This document shows positions 39,546 to 53,000 of a stretch of DNA of 64,000 nucleotides, in pieces. The notes under the pieces are model-generated. The model saw nothing but the letters and a program-made list of their open reading frames with translations. It had not been told where the DNA came from and searched no databases. Position 1 is the first letter of the stretch, and each line of letters opens with the position of its first letter. Source of the DNA: Sipunculus nudus (taxonomy: Eukaryota > Annelida > Sipuncula > Golfingiida > Sipunculidae); contig CM049311.1 of the NCBI GenBank assembly GCA_026874595.1, positions 41,111,676-41,175,675 of the forward strand. Direction: 5' to 3'. Position numbers and translations under genes: made by a program.

Positions 39546-41692
39546 TTCCTGTTCTGCTGGTCATTGCCTGTTCTTGATCTGCTGGTCATTGCCTGGTCCT
39601 GATCTGCTGGTCATCGCCTGGTCCTGATCTGCTTGTCATTGCCTGTTCCTGTTCCGCTGGTCATTTCCTGATCTTGATCTGCTGGTCATTTCCTGGTCCT
39701 GTTCTTCTGGTCATTGCCTGGTCCTGATTTGCTGGTCATTGCCTGTTCCTGATCTGCTGGTCATTGCCTGGTCCTGATCTGCTTTTCATTGCCTGTCCCT
39801 GATCTCTGGTCATTGCCTGTGTCTGATCTGCTGGTCATTGCCTGTTCCTGATCTGCTGGTCATTGCCTGGTCCTGATCTGCTGGTCATCGCCTTGTCCTG
39901 TTCTGCTTGTCATTGCCTGTTCCTGTTCAGCTGGTCATTGCCTGTTCTTAATCTGTTGGTCATTGCCTGTTCCTGATATGCTGGTCATTGCCTGTTCCTG
40001 ATCTGCTTGTCATTGCCTGTTCCTGTTCCGCTGGTCATTGCCTGTTCTTGATCTGCTGGTCATTTCCTGGTCCTGTCCTTCTAGTCATTGCCTGTTCCTG
40101 ATCTGCTGGTCATTGCTGTTCATGATCTGCTGGTCACTGCCTGTTCCTGATCTGCTGGTCATGCCTGTTCCTGTTACGCTGGTCATTGCCTGTTCTTGAT
40201 CTGATGGTAATTGGCTGTTCCTGATCTGCTTGTAATTGTCTGTTCCTGATCTGCTGGTCATTGCCTGTGTCTGATCTGCTGGTCATTGTCTGTTCATGAT
40301 CTGCTGGTCATTGTCTGTTCATGATTTGCTGGTCATCGCCTGGTCCTGATCTGCTTGTCATTGCCTGTTTCTGTTCAGCTGGTCATTGCCTGTTCTTGAT
40401 CTGTTGGTCACTGCCTGTTCCTGTTCTGCTGGTCATTGCCTGTTCTTGATCTGCTGGTCATTGCCTGGTCCTGATCTGCTGGTCATCGCCTGGTCCTGAT
40501 CTGCTTGTCATTGCCTGTTCCTGTTCCGCTGGTCATTGCCTGTTCCTGATCTGCTTGTCATTGCCTGTTCCTGTTCCGCTGGTCATTGCCTGTTCTTGAT
40601 CTGCTGGACATTTCCTGGTCCTGATCTGCTTGTCATTGCCTGTTCCTGACCTGCTGGTCACTGCCTGTTCCTGATCTCCTGGTCAATTCCTGTTCCTGTT
40701 ACGCTGGTCATTGCCTGTTCTTGATCTGTTGGTCATTGGCTGTTCCTGATCTGCTGTTCATTGACTTGTCCTGTTCTGCTGGTTATTGCCTGTTCCTGAT
40801 CTGCTGGTCATTACCTGGTCCTGATCTGCTGGTCATTGCCTGGCCCTGATCTGCTGGTCATTGCCTGTTCCTGATCTGCTGGTCATTGCCTGGTCCTGTT
40901 CCGCTGGTCATTGCCTGTTCCTGATCTGCTGGTCATGCCTGTTCCTGATCTGCTGGTCATTGCCTGTTCCTGATCTGCTGGTCATTGCCTGTGTCTGATC
41001 TGCTGGTCATTGCCTGTTCATGATATGCTGGTCATTGTCTAATCATGATCTGCTGGTCATTGCCTGTTCTTGATCTGATGGTCATTGACTGTTCCTGATC
41101 TGCTTGTAATTGTCTGTTCCTGATCTGCTGGTCATTGCCTGTTCCTGTTCCGCTGGTCATTGCCTGTTCTTGATCTGCTGGTCATTGCCTGGTGCTGTTC
41201 CTCTGGTCATTGCCTGTTCCTGATCTGCTGGTTATTGCCTGTTCATGATCTGCTGGTCATTGCCTGTTCCTGTTCCGCTGGTTATTGCCTGTTCATGATC
41301 CGCTGGTCATTGCCTGTTCCTGATCTGCTGGTCATTGCCTGTTCCTGTTCCGCTGGTCATTTCCTTATCTTGATCTGCTGGTCATTTCCTGGTCCTGTTC
41401 TTCTGGTCATTGCCTGTTCCTGATCTGTTGGTCATTGCATGTTCCTGACCTGCTGGCCATTGCCTGTTCATGATCTGCTGGTCATTGCCTGTTCCTGATC
41501 TGCTGGTCATGCCTGTCCCTGTTCCGCTGGTCATTGTCTGTTCCTGATCTGCTGGTAATTGCCTGTTCCTGATCAGCTGGTCATTGCCTGGTCCTGATCT
41601 GCTGGTCATTGCCTGGTCCTGATCTGCTGGTCATTGCCTGGTCCTGATCTGCTGGTCATTGCCTGTTCATATTTCGCTGGTCATTGCCTGGT
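39540..41692. repeat. minisatellite, 25-bp unit, right of the gypsy fragment
   Basis: Unit like 'ctggtcattgcctgttcctg' plus 'atctg', about 86 copies with single-base variants. It begins inside what looks like the retroelement's LTR. Open frames over it are artefacts. Confidence 0.95.
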
Positions 41693-42665
41693 CTTCCTTT
41701 TTTTTGTATTTTACTGCATAGTTAATGAGGAAAAGTAACTTTAAACGTAACCCTAGTGTGATTGTTGGACTCTTAGATGCTATATTCTGTCTCTAGATCG
41801 GATCCAGGAAATTAAAATTCTATCCAGCTAGATGTTTAACCTATTGACGATTGGCATTTGGGATCTTTTCTAAACTTCGACAAGATAATAGGGGAGGGAC
41901 GCAGATATGCTGCGCTCCCACACTCTTAACTCGCCCCTGATATAACATTGCACGGGGGTTGCATGAGCAATGGGGATTTGGTTTTCCAACATTACTTCTT
42001 TTTGATGCAATTCCAGGTCATCCTAACATATTGCTGCTAACCTGAATTAACGGTCTGAGCCTTACAAATTCAACGTCTTATGCTTATTCATCAAATATTT
42101 TAGACACTTTTAAGCAAAGCCCCCGAAAAGTTAGCGAACAAAATTTAGGGGATGGGAGGGGGGGGGGGGGCTGCGCTTCCCTCTTAACATGCCCCTGCTA
42201 GAAGTTAAATGTTACAGATGTTCATAATATATTAATTTGTCATCTACTTTGCTTAAATAAGGACCTTTAATGTTACATGTTAAAGTTAAAAGTGAAAATA
42301 CTAAATAGACAACACAATCTTCAAATTGTGCACACTTGTAACAGTCATAGCCACATCGAAGATGTAATAAAAAATGGTAACGCAAAGCAAGTTTAAAGAA
42401 TTACTTTTTTTACATAATATTCCACTCCACAGAAAAATATAAAATAACAAACTTGCAGTTCAATTTTACGGAGAGGAGCGCTGCTCGGACCTGCTGCCAC
42501 GTGCCTCGTGGCACAGCTCTATAGGTTTGGACCAAGGTTTATCCATTTATCAGTTTAATGCTTTTTAGGTGATCGTAACAGGTATATCTTCAAAATAGGT
42601 GGTGCGCAGGAACGTTCATTTTCAGCGTAACTACCGGTAATAGCCATGTCATCTGCCATGATATG
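41693..42665. other. intergenic, no gene
   Basis: Two diverged G-rich pieces with the shape 'gggaggg..ctgcgct..ccc..cttaac..gcccctg' occur at 41890-41945 and 42150-42200, probably from the same dispersed repeat. The distal 3' UTR of gene B may reach into this stretch. Confidence 0.4.
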
Positions 42666-42925
42666 ATTAGAGCATCATCTCTATTCACTTATGTGACTGT
42701 ACAGTGTCGCTCCCTGTGGGCCAATACTAGAACTCATCATTGGACTCATTGTTGTCATTGCAAAGCATGTCATTGCAAACACTGGGCAATAAACCTTGAA
42801 TGACACTGTCAAATGGAAGTTGTTCCTATCTATGACAACAATGAGTTAAAATGATGAGTTCTAGTATTGGCCCACAGGGGGCGACACTGTACAGTCACAT
42901 AAGTGAATAGAGATGATGCTCTAAT
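42666..42925. repeat. near-perfect foldback (93-bp arms, 73-bp loop) in the gene B 3' UTR
   Basis: 42666-42758 and 42832-42925 are reverse complements with one substitution and a few differing bases near the loop. The right arm lies 93 bases past the gene B stop codon, so the transcript should carry it as a long hairpin. Likely a foldback or MITE-type insertion. Confidence 0.9.
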
Positions 42926-43018
42926 GATGACAGTTCACAACACTCGATAAGACGAATGAGAAATTAAAGTAAATGTCTAACGTCTAAGAATCAGGATGTA
43001 AGCATTCAGGCGTGACAG

Positions 43019-43165
43019 TTACAACCTGTCAATCTTGATGTAGCTGATGGGGGTGGGGTCCGAGTGGTTCCAGGTCTCGGCGTCTGGAGACTCTCTGCGG
43101 GCCTTCCTCTGTCTGGCGTTTTGTTCATGCAGACCTATCGAATCGACGTCCGTTTTGCTGTCCCT
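43019..43165 (-). CDS. gene B exon 17 (C terminus, stop)
   Basis: 48 codons plus TAA after acceptor ctacag; 'RDSKTDVDSIGLHEQNARQR' and the end 'DPTPISYIKIDRL'. Too short to stand out as an open frame; recognised by its match to gene A exon 17. Confidence 0.85.
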   Translation of the reverse strand, partial: RDSKTDVDSIGLHEQNARQRKARRESPDAETWNHSDPTPISYIKIDRL

Positions 43166-43526
43166 CTGTAGAGTGAAAACAGTATAAATATTTTGGTCTC
43201 CACCTTAATAACCAATGACAGATGTCAAATGAAAGCTTCGTTATAGTTAATCATGTAAATATTACAATGATTTGTTAACTACATTAATGTGATGTTTTCT
43301 TGGACAAAATGACCCCGAGTCGTGATGAAGTTCAAGTGAAAATATTGTCAGGGACATTGATCTGATTCTGTTAAAAAGTAAACTTTATCGTTCCCTATAA
43401 CTTTCTTGTCGCCAGATCAAATTACAGGCCTCAATGCTATATAAAGGCAACTCCAGCCAACTGTCTCCGTACATTGCTGGGTACTCCAGAGAACTCAAAC
43501 GAAGAATGGCACACCTTAATGAAACT

Positions 43527-43607
<81 letters not shown>

Positions 43608-46600
43608 ATAATAAACAAACAAGACGACCAGAGGTCACGCGCTTGCCGGGATTCAGATAAAAAGTTTTGCTTAGGTCAACATCTGGCTGTGGTTGTTTTT
43701 GACAAAGATATGACACGGAGTGGAATTAAGATACTAGATCATGTCATAAGAAGACAAAGAGGAAGAAAATGAGCCATAGTTTGTGAAGATTAGACCAATA
43801 TTGACAAATTTATGAGGGAAATAATATATTGACGTCTTTTAATGACCTTGACCTTAAACTTTAAAAAATACAAATACAGCTTCCACAAAGCGCTCCGATT
43901 TACGATATATGTAAGTTACAAAGTGGTTTATGGTAAACTTTGGCCTGTAGAATGCTATATATGCCATAAACGGGACGAGCAAGAAGTTGAATTCGAGGCC
44001 AACTGACAAATATACAGATATACTGACAAAGTGACACAAAGTCGAGACTAGATGACTAATCAAGTTATGCAGAAGATGAAGAGGAAGAAAATGAGCCATA
44101 ATTTGTGAAGATGGAACCAATATTGACAAAATTATGAGGAAAATGATATTTTAAATGTTTTGATGACCTGGACCTTAAACTTTGATTTATTTAAAAATAC
44201 ACATACAGCTTACAGAAGTCATCCCGATATAGTGATTCCTGCGACACTGTGGCCTGCAGAATGCTATATATAGGACGCATGAACCAACAAGCAAACAAAA
44301 TAATTAAGGAAAACAGACATACAGACAAAGTGACACAACGTTGAGAAAGATGAATTGACCAGGTTATGGAGAAGACCCAGAGGAAGAAACTCAGCTATGA
44401 TTAATGTAACACAGGTTTATAGTTTTGGAGATATGACCAAAATATGATTTGTTGTATTATTTCCAATGCAGCGCCCCCTCAAATGAAAAACTCACTTTCG
44501 AGATACAAGTGCAAGACATAAGATGTATCAGTTTAAAAATGATTCCTGTAAAACTGTGGCCTGTAGAATGCTTTATGTAAAAACATAAGAACCAGCAAGA
44601 AGGCGAAATTGAGGACAACTGACAGACAGACAAAAATACTGACGAAGTGACACAAAGCTATGACAAGAGGACTAGTTCATGTTATGAAGAAGATGCAGAG
44701 GAAGAAAATGAGCCTATATTGACAAAGTTATGATGAAAATAAAATTTCGACGTTTTTCGATGACCTTTACCTTGACCAAAAACAATAGGCTTCCAGGACT
44801 TTTGATTGTCTATCAAGTGTAAATGTCCAAAGCGAGTACTGCAAAATTGTGGCCAGCAGAGTACTGACAAACAAACATCGTGACAAACACACCCACAAAC
44901 AAACACACGCAACTGACCGACATGCTTGCAGAAATCTTCGATATCCGACAAACAACAAACAAAAAAAAATAATTTTTTTTGTGTCTTTCTTCTGAAGAAA
45001 CACTTCTAAAGAAGGTAATAGTATCCTAAATCACATTGGATGGCTATGTTAATCAATGGCAGTGAGTCAGTGAATCTATGTCCAACTTTTGTGTCCTGGC
45101 TACAGAAAATTTTGTATGTTTCAATTTTTGTGGACTGATGCATGTGGATACGCTAAAAACAAGAACTAAAGTTAAACAAGTGGCCCATGGGTCATGACCT
45201 CAGCTGAAATCAAGAAGCTTTGAACAATGGATAAAATGACTCCAAAAGTGCTCAAAATCATACATTTTGCCAATAGACCTGATATTAATATTGGTTACAA
45301 TGACCTTATTCTACATCCACAGCTACCATTTCTGACCATCTGACTAATAGAGTGTAAAAATCATGTTCTTTCACACAGCGTACAGAAATTAGGTCATAGT
45401 GACATTATTTGAGGTTTCCGAGGAAATTTTTTATGGACCTCGCTGAAAGTCATGTATGAGCATTAAAGGCCAAAAGGATACAATTTTTGCCCCATCGAAG
45501 AAAGTGCTAAAAATCTTGTTTTCTCCCTTAATTCTCAAAATATAGGACACCATGACCTAATTTCAGGTTTCCAGGGAGATTTGGATCTCCCTGGATGTTT
45601 AGTTAGTTTTTTCTCCGTCTAACGGTGACGGTTTGTGCCCTATTAACAGCAGACCACTTCATTTGAAGGTCTCAAAAATAGAGAAGAAAATGCGTAAAAA
45701 TGGGAAAAAAATACAGGTGGTGCCACCGGTCTGCAGGATCTGATGAAACACTCCATTATCAATGTGCATGGTAAGTATCATGACAGTCAATAAAATAGTT
45801 ATTCAGATACTCGAGCTTTTGTATTAAAGTTTTAATTATTCTGGGGGTACTTACGAGCCCCATAGCTCAGAGGATAGGGCCCACAGTGACCAAATTTCAG
45901 GTTTTAAAAGAGATTTCACATGGACCTCCCTGAAAGGGATGTTAGAAGATTATAGGCCAAATAGATACAATTTGTGCCCCATGTGACTCAGTGGGTACTT
46001 AAAAATCATGTTTTCAGCCCTTAATTTGCAAAATATAGGTCACCATTACCTATTTCAGGTTTCCTAGGAGATTTGCCTAGGTACTGTCGGGATGTATAGT
46101 GAGAAGTTTCTAGGTCTGACAATTACGGTTTGTGTCCTTTAAACAGCCACACCGCTTCAATTATAAAAAAAGCACAAATATAAAAAAAAAATCGAATAAA
46201 AAATTACAGGTGGCGAAACCAGTCCAGCGGAACTGATGAAACACTCCATGATCAATATGTATGCAAAGAATCATGACGATCAATGCATTAGTTATTTAGA
46301 TAACGGAGCCTTTTTTATAATTTGTTTAATATTCTCTGGTAAGAGCCCCAAAGATCAAAGGATATGAGTAACAGAAACCTAATTTCAGGTTTCCAAAGAG
46401 TTTTCCAGGACCTTCAAGGATGTCAAGTTAGAAGATTCTAGGTCGAACGGTTACGATTTGTGCCCTGTTCACGGCCAGACGGAAGGACGGAAGGACGACG
46501 GACACAGACCCATCGCTATAGCTTAGATGACTTTCAGTCATCTGAGCTAAAAGCTTAAGAGTCAATGAAGAGATAATAACAATATGAACAAGCTTACCTT

Positions 46601-46976
46601 GTCCTCTGATTCAACCGGTCTGTCATGGTCCAAGCCACACCAGAAGAAACGACGGACAGACTCCGGACAACAACAGCACAGGTAGTTACTGATCGGCAAC
46701 ACCAAACCGGGGGGTTGGATTTTGGACAAATCGTAGCGTCCTGGTAAATCAAATGAATTCAGCAGAGCATAAATACTGTAAGTGGTAAGTGCTATTTTTC
46801 GTTTTAAGGTTTTATGTGTATACATATACATTTTGTTACTATGTTTATACTCTAACTAATGCTAGATTGACATTTTATTCTTCGGAATTATTTCAAATAG
46901 CAAATTAGCAAAACGCTAATTTGAGCGCCTGTCTTTGTATTCAAGAAATGTTCATGTATGTGTTTAATTTTGACGG

Positions 46977-47041
<65 letters not shown>

Positions 47042-50000
47042 CTACAAATGACACTGATAATAAATAAACATACCAGTAACCACGGAGACAAGGACTCCTA
47101 CAATTACAACTATTGCTGTTGCAGAGAATGGCACCCACGTAAAGGAAATCCGATACAGCCAAAATATATCTTCCTTAGGCCTAATAAAGAGAACGGGAGA
47201 AAACTAAAAAATTAGAGTGATTTACAAAGTGAAAGAGTGGTTAATATTCGCTACTGATCTTATTTACATTCCGTTGAACAAATCTTAAACTAAATATCAA
47301 AACATGTAAAGACCAAGGACGTGTGTACAGGCTGACTCATTTTTAACATGTTTAATACACTCTCTTACGATTTGGGAGTGCTGTTTCTTACTGATTTTCT
47401 GGTGAAGTTATTGTTTCTTGTTAATCTGCTTGATTTGAGATGGTTGTTTCCTGTTGAGTGTTGACTCTCAATAGATTTGATGGATTTGGGAGTGTGGTAT
47501 CTTACGTAGCTGTTGGATTTTGGAGTATTGTTTATACGATATTGTGGAATTTGGAAGTTTGATTCTCGCAGAACTTTTGGATTTGGCCTGTTTATCTTAC
47601 GCGTCTGCTGGATTTGGCAGTGTTTTATCCCATATGGATCTGTTGGATTTGGGATTTTTGTACCTTATACGGATCTGTCGGATTTGGGAGTGGTGTATCT
47701 TACGGATCTGTTTGATTTGAGAGTGTTGTCTCTGACGGGTCTGTTGGATTTTGGAGTATTGTTATAAGGTTGTTATACACGCGTTCAGTCTTTAGTTGTA
47801 ACATAATTATCAGAGAATAATTTAGGTAGCCTAATATTGCAGGACACAGGGCAGTGCAGTTCACCCATTTAATGTCACCGGTCAAGTGCAAGTCGGCTGG
47901 TCAGCAACCCGCCCGCTGATTGGTCCACATAGGCAAACACTGATTGGCTAGTCGTCAGTATGGGCAACTTAGCTAGTGCAGCTTAAATCCACCTTTAGGG
48001 TATAATTAGGGGCCATATGGCCCAGCCAGTCAGATCAGTTGACGATATCGCATGTACAACTTCACTTGAATAAAGATTATAGAGCCTCGTTATTCGACTC
48101 GTGATTCGTGCAAATCAGGTGGTGGAGAAGAATAAGTTATTGAACAAGCGGATAAATACAAGACTAAATGCAAGGAAACAAGCCATGGCAGCACATGACA
48201 GCGTGATGATGGAAAACTTCACCGGCACAGAATCCCCAAATGATGCTGAAAGCTGAATGGCCAAGTTTGAAATCGTTGCTGCCCACATGAGATTAGCTCC
48301 TGATTCTAAGCTGACTGCCACTACACCTTACTGCAAGAGCATTCGAGTGGTACCAGACTCTGCGTCCCGATATATAATCAAACTTTGAAACACTCAAAGA
48401 AGCATTCCTGTGAAAATACAGCCCCGATGGCAGGAACGGTCGGAGAAAAGGCGGGAGCTATGGCGAGCAATGCAGCGCGACCAAGAGGGAGTAAGGGTTT
48501 TTGCGGACCGCGTTCTGAGAGCAGCGCACCAGCTTGGGCTGACTGAATAGGATCAGAGGGATATATTACTCGCTGGGTTAAAGCCATCCCTTCGTCAGGC
48601 CGTCCTTCAGGGTGATCCAGATACTGTTGACCAAATTGCTCAGAATGCCAACCGACTCGAATCATTAACCGTCCCAACCAGCTCTAAAGACGCAAGGTTT
48701 GTCACCGCTATAGACTTGCTCATGGTTAGTCTAGACGCGCTGTCAGAAGAAGTTAGCCCTGCATGGGCATTAGTATTCACGTTGTATTTACTAAAATGTC
48801 TAAAACATACGTGAATCCACTTACCGGTAGACGTAACTCAGTGCTAGCTCTTATCACTAAAACCCTGTTGAGCCCTGATGTGAACGGCATATCTCTGTTG
48901 TACGAACTTAACGGGCCATGGGCCAAATGTAAGTGCATTCTGGACATCGTCGTAATCCTTTCAGCCAACGGGTACGTGTATTACATTTTGACTGCGTTCT
49001 TCGCGTGTACACCCGAGTATCTCGCGCTGACTGGCTGTTACCATTATTTAAGTGGTCCGATAAACGGTAATACTGAGGGGCAGAGGGTTATTGTGTTGAA
49101 ACTCACGCCGAACTCAACATGGGCGAGGCCCTAAAATATTAGGACTGATTAAATGGGTATATTAGTAGCCAACATGAAGCCCGCAACAGGCGATGGCTGA
49201 ATGAACCATGTTGGTTTTGAAAAAAAAAATCTGTGAAAGACCATCAATTACTGATGACGTCACTAGAAAATACCTTAGTTCTGGGAGGCGGTGATGTACG
49301 GCGTTACCGTCCCATAACCGGTGGACATAACCAGTCGGTGATAGTCGGCAAGAAAGCCTTAATTTAATTACATAATTTGCCGCGCGGTAGTAGTACCTGT
49401 TCTAAGCAATGCGATACAGAAAGAGAAAGTTTGTTGGCTCTGATAGTGGGAGGAACCATTGTATCGACTGGGTCAGTCTAAGAAGAAGTTAGAACAAACG
49501 CAACAGTACACGCAGCTACCATAGGCCCGTACTGAGGGATACTCGCACGCCCAAAAGATTACATTCTTATCAGAACTGGCGCTACGTGCCCAGGGAAGGA
49601 GACCCATACTTCTGGTGTGGAAGCACGACCCATTCTCTGCCAGGCAAGTGACCTCACGTCCGACGATTGTGTGGTTTTACAAGGCGAGCGCATGGACATA
49701 AGAGGTACGCGTCTATCCGCCCGCGACTCGGGTAGGCATCACTCCGGTATGCCGAACAGACGCTGAATTGCCCAATGACAAAAACACCGTCATTGTGCAG
49801 ATCAACACCGTGAATTGTAGCACGCTTATCGATACAGGAGCAACTATATCGTGTATATCTTTGGGTACCCAAACAAACGGGACTAAAAATTACACATTCC
49901 ATGCTAGACAAGTGACCTCATTCGTACATCTTTGAACACTACAAAAAACGGGACTTAACATTTCACTTGAAATTCAACAATTAGGAATATTAAAGTTGTT

Positions 50001-53000
50001 TGTGGTGAAAGACATCCAGTCATCGATACAGTGGACCAAGCAGGTGAGACTTGCTATTCACAAGAACCAAGTCAGAAGGAAACACCATTTATGTGATCCT
50101 CTGAACGTGACCATTCATTCAAGAGACTTAATCAGACATCGACGACTGAACCAATTCTCACATACCCATTTGGATTTGATAACCCATTCATCCTCAAGGT
50201 CGATGCCAGCGGATGGGCGAAAGGCTTCATCCTGAGTCAAACAGACAAAGACGACCGTGAGCCGAATTATCGCATAGGGGGTGTACATTAGGCAAGCATG
50301 AACGAAACTGGACAATCACGGAACGCGAATGCTTGACCGTTGTTAAAGGCATAAGAGCTTATCATCCCTACCTGGCTAATCAATGTTTTAAGGTGATAAC
50401 AGACAACGCAGCCCTCCAGTGGTTAGCATCAGTCAATGAAAATGATGGCCGACTCGCCCGGTGGGAGTTGTTACTTCAGGCATACACATTCAATATTGTG
50501 CATCGCCCCGGCAGCAAATTTTACCGTGATGATGCATTATCTTGTCGTATGTATACGCAGGCGCAGGTAATGATACGGAAGAGGATGACCTACTACTACC
50601 AAGCACAGCAAAGGTGGCCCAGGCAGTTGGCGACCGAATACAGATGAGTACGGGTATTTACATCGAATAAGAGTTTGAGCAGCCTCTGCATCCATCAGTG
50701 CCAGATGCAAAGGCATTTTCAGTATACACTACACAACTGAACAGACGTGCAGCTATGGACACGGTCATATGTCAGGACATCCACAACCAACAACAGAAAT
50801 ATTCAGACTACAGTTAAATCGTGGGATATCTGCAGGAAGGACACCTGCCTGACTGTAGCCAAATCGGAGCATTATGTAATCCAGAATGGTATTTTATACC
50901 ATCTGGTCGAGAGGCGCGCGAGAAATTTGCCACGATAACTGCGTTTAGTAAAGCAGCTAACAGTACAGACAGAATGCAGAGCCCGCTTCCTGAAAGCCTA
51001 CCACGACAATGCCACTGGAGAAGCCCATCGAAGAATCTGATCGCCCCATTAAAGGTGTCAGAGGTGAATACTACTGGCTGTGTACATATTATTAACGAAT
51101 ATGTACGTAGATGAGAGGGGTGTCAAATTGCAAAGAGGGAATACGGCGAGAAACCCGCTCCATTGCACCCTTTACCTGTCGTAATCGTGTTCGAACATTG
51201 GCATGTGGATATTTTGGGACCAATAACCAAGACAGAGTCTGGAAATCAATATATTTTGTTATGTGTTGATAGTTTCAGTTGATGGTGTGAAGCGTTTCCT
51301 CTAAAAACACAAGATGCAATCTCAATCGCAACGGTGCTACAAACTAAATATTCTGCAGGTATGGTGCACCGAAGGCGTTTCTCTCTGACAGGGGCCAATA
51401 TTTCCTGTCCAACGTGGTATCGCAGCTCTGGGTATTGTATAATGTGAAAAGACTCAAAACTAGCGCTTACCATCCTCAGCCAAATAGCGCATGTGAGCGC
51501 ATCGTACTAAAATAGACAAATAATAAAAAAACTGGATCAAAAACTTCCAGGAATATTGATGGGGCTGCGTAGAAATCTGGCCACGCAATCAACAAAATTC
51601 TCCCCGTACACATTGCTATTTTGGAAAGGATATGCCACTTCCAATTGACCATTAGTTGTCAGTAGTGGATGCCAGAGGTTCGTCGGACCATAGGCAGTAT
51701 CTACAACGCCTTAAAAGTCGTTACAAATAACAAGGGAATTAGAAGGAGGCTAATGTTAAAAGATCCCAGACGGTGTACCAAAAGAGGCATGACCGCCAGG
51801 CGGCGACTCCGCAATTTAGGGTAGGCCATAAGTGTGGTTACAAAATGCCAGAGTTCCACGAGGCCCGAGTCAGAAACTGACGCCAAAATGGACATGTCGC
51901 CTCTACATTGCGAATTCAGACCTAATCACACACGCTTACCCGTTGTGACTCCAATAAGCCTCTACGTTCATTGGTGCATGCAAACAGACTAAAGATCTTA
52001 CAGGCCCAGATGCGCGACCAGCTTCGATTAATTCCAAAGCAGTCGCGCAGAATAAGAAACTGAAATGGATCGCCAACCAAGCTCAGACGAGCAGTTTAAT
52101 GACGAGTGGTATGAGGTGGAGAGACTTCTAGCTTGCAAAGTCGTTGGATGTCATAAAATATACAAAGTAAAATGGAAAGGACTAAAGTAGACTTCGTTTG
52201 AGCCAGTTGAAAACATAGGTCAATTAGCACTCCAAGAAGTCCACGCTAGTCGGAGAAGACGTAGAAAAGAGATTTCGCTCGTAATAGATCCTGAAATGCA
52301 ATTAATCGTCTGGACCATTTGTAAACCATATGTTCAATCATATGCATTTAAATCGTGTCAAGCAGTATATTAATATGGATTATACATTATTGTGAAATAT
52401 TTTCTATAAATGTCATGGACGTTGTCAATAAGAAAGGACTTTATTTGTGTGAAGTATATATAAATGTATATGTGCATCAATTTGCTGTACATTGTTAAAA
52501 CGAGGACTCCGTGAGATTGTAGTGTCCGTTATCCAGTGTACGTTACCATCGTTCTCTATGTTACATATATATCTACTTATATTGCTTTTGATTTGGAGGT
52601 CCAAGTTTTTAAAGCGAGGGGGTGTTGTTATAAGGTGGTTATACACGCGTTCAGTCATTAATTGTTACATAATCATCAGGGGATAAATAAGGTAGCCTAA
52701 TATTGTAGGACACCGGGCAGTGTATTTCACCCATTCAGGTGAAGTCAACCATTACGGCTGGTCATCACCGCGCCCGCTGATTTGTCTACATACGCGAACA
52801 CTGATTTGTCTACATACGCGAACACTGATTTGTCTACATACGCGAACACTGATTTGTCAGTCTTCATTTTGGGCAACTTAGCTAGTGCATCTTAAATCCA
52901 CCCTTAGGGTATAATTAGGGGCCATATGGCCGAGCTACTCAGACCAGTTGTCGAGATCGCATGTACAACTTCAACTTGAAAAAGATTATACACCATCGTT

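Larger units (their letters stand above)
43166..46597. other. gene B intron 16
   Basis: 3.4 kb intron holding a TA/TG microsatellite, four copies of an approximately 310-bp repeat (43740-44770) and a longer dispersed repeat (45170-46555). No internal exon is needed, because exons 16 and 17 join in phase 0. Confidence 0.7.

Noticed and set aside
39540-41692. Possible CRISPR-like or coding repeat of 25 bp
   Set aside because: Simple head-to-tail minisatellite with no spacers.
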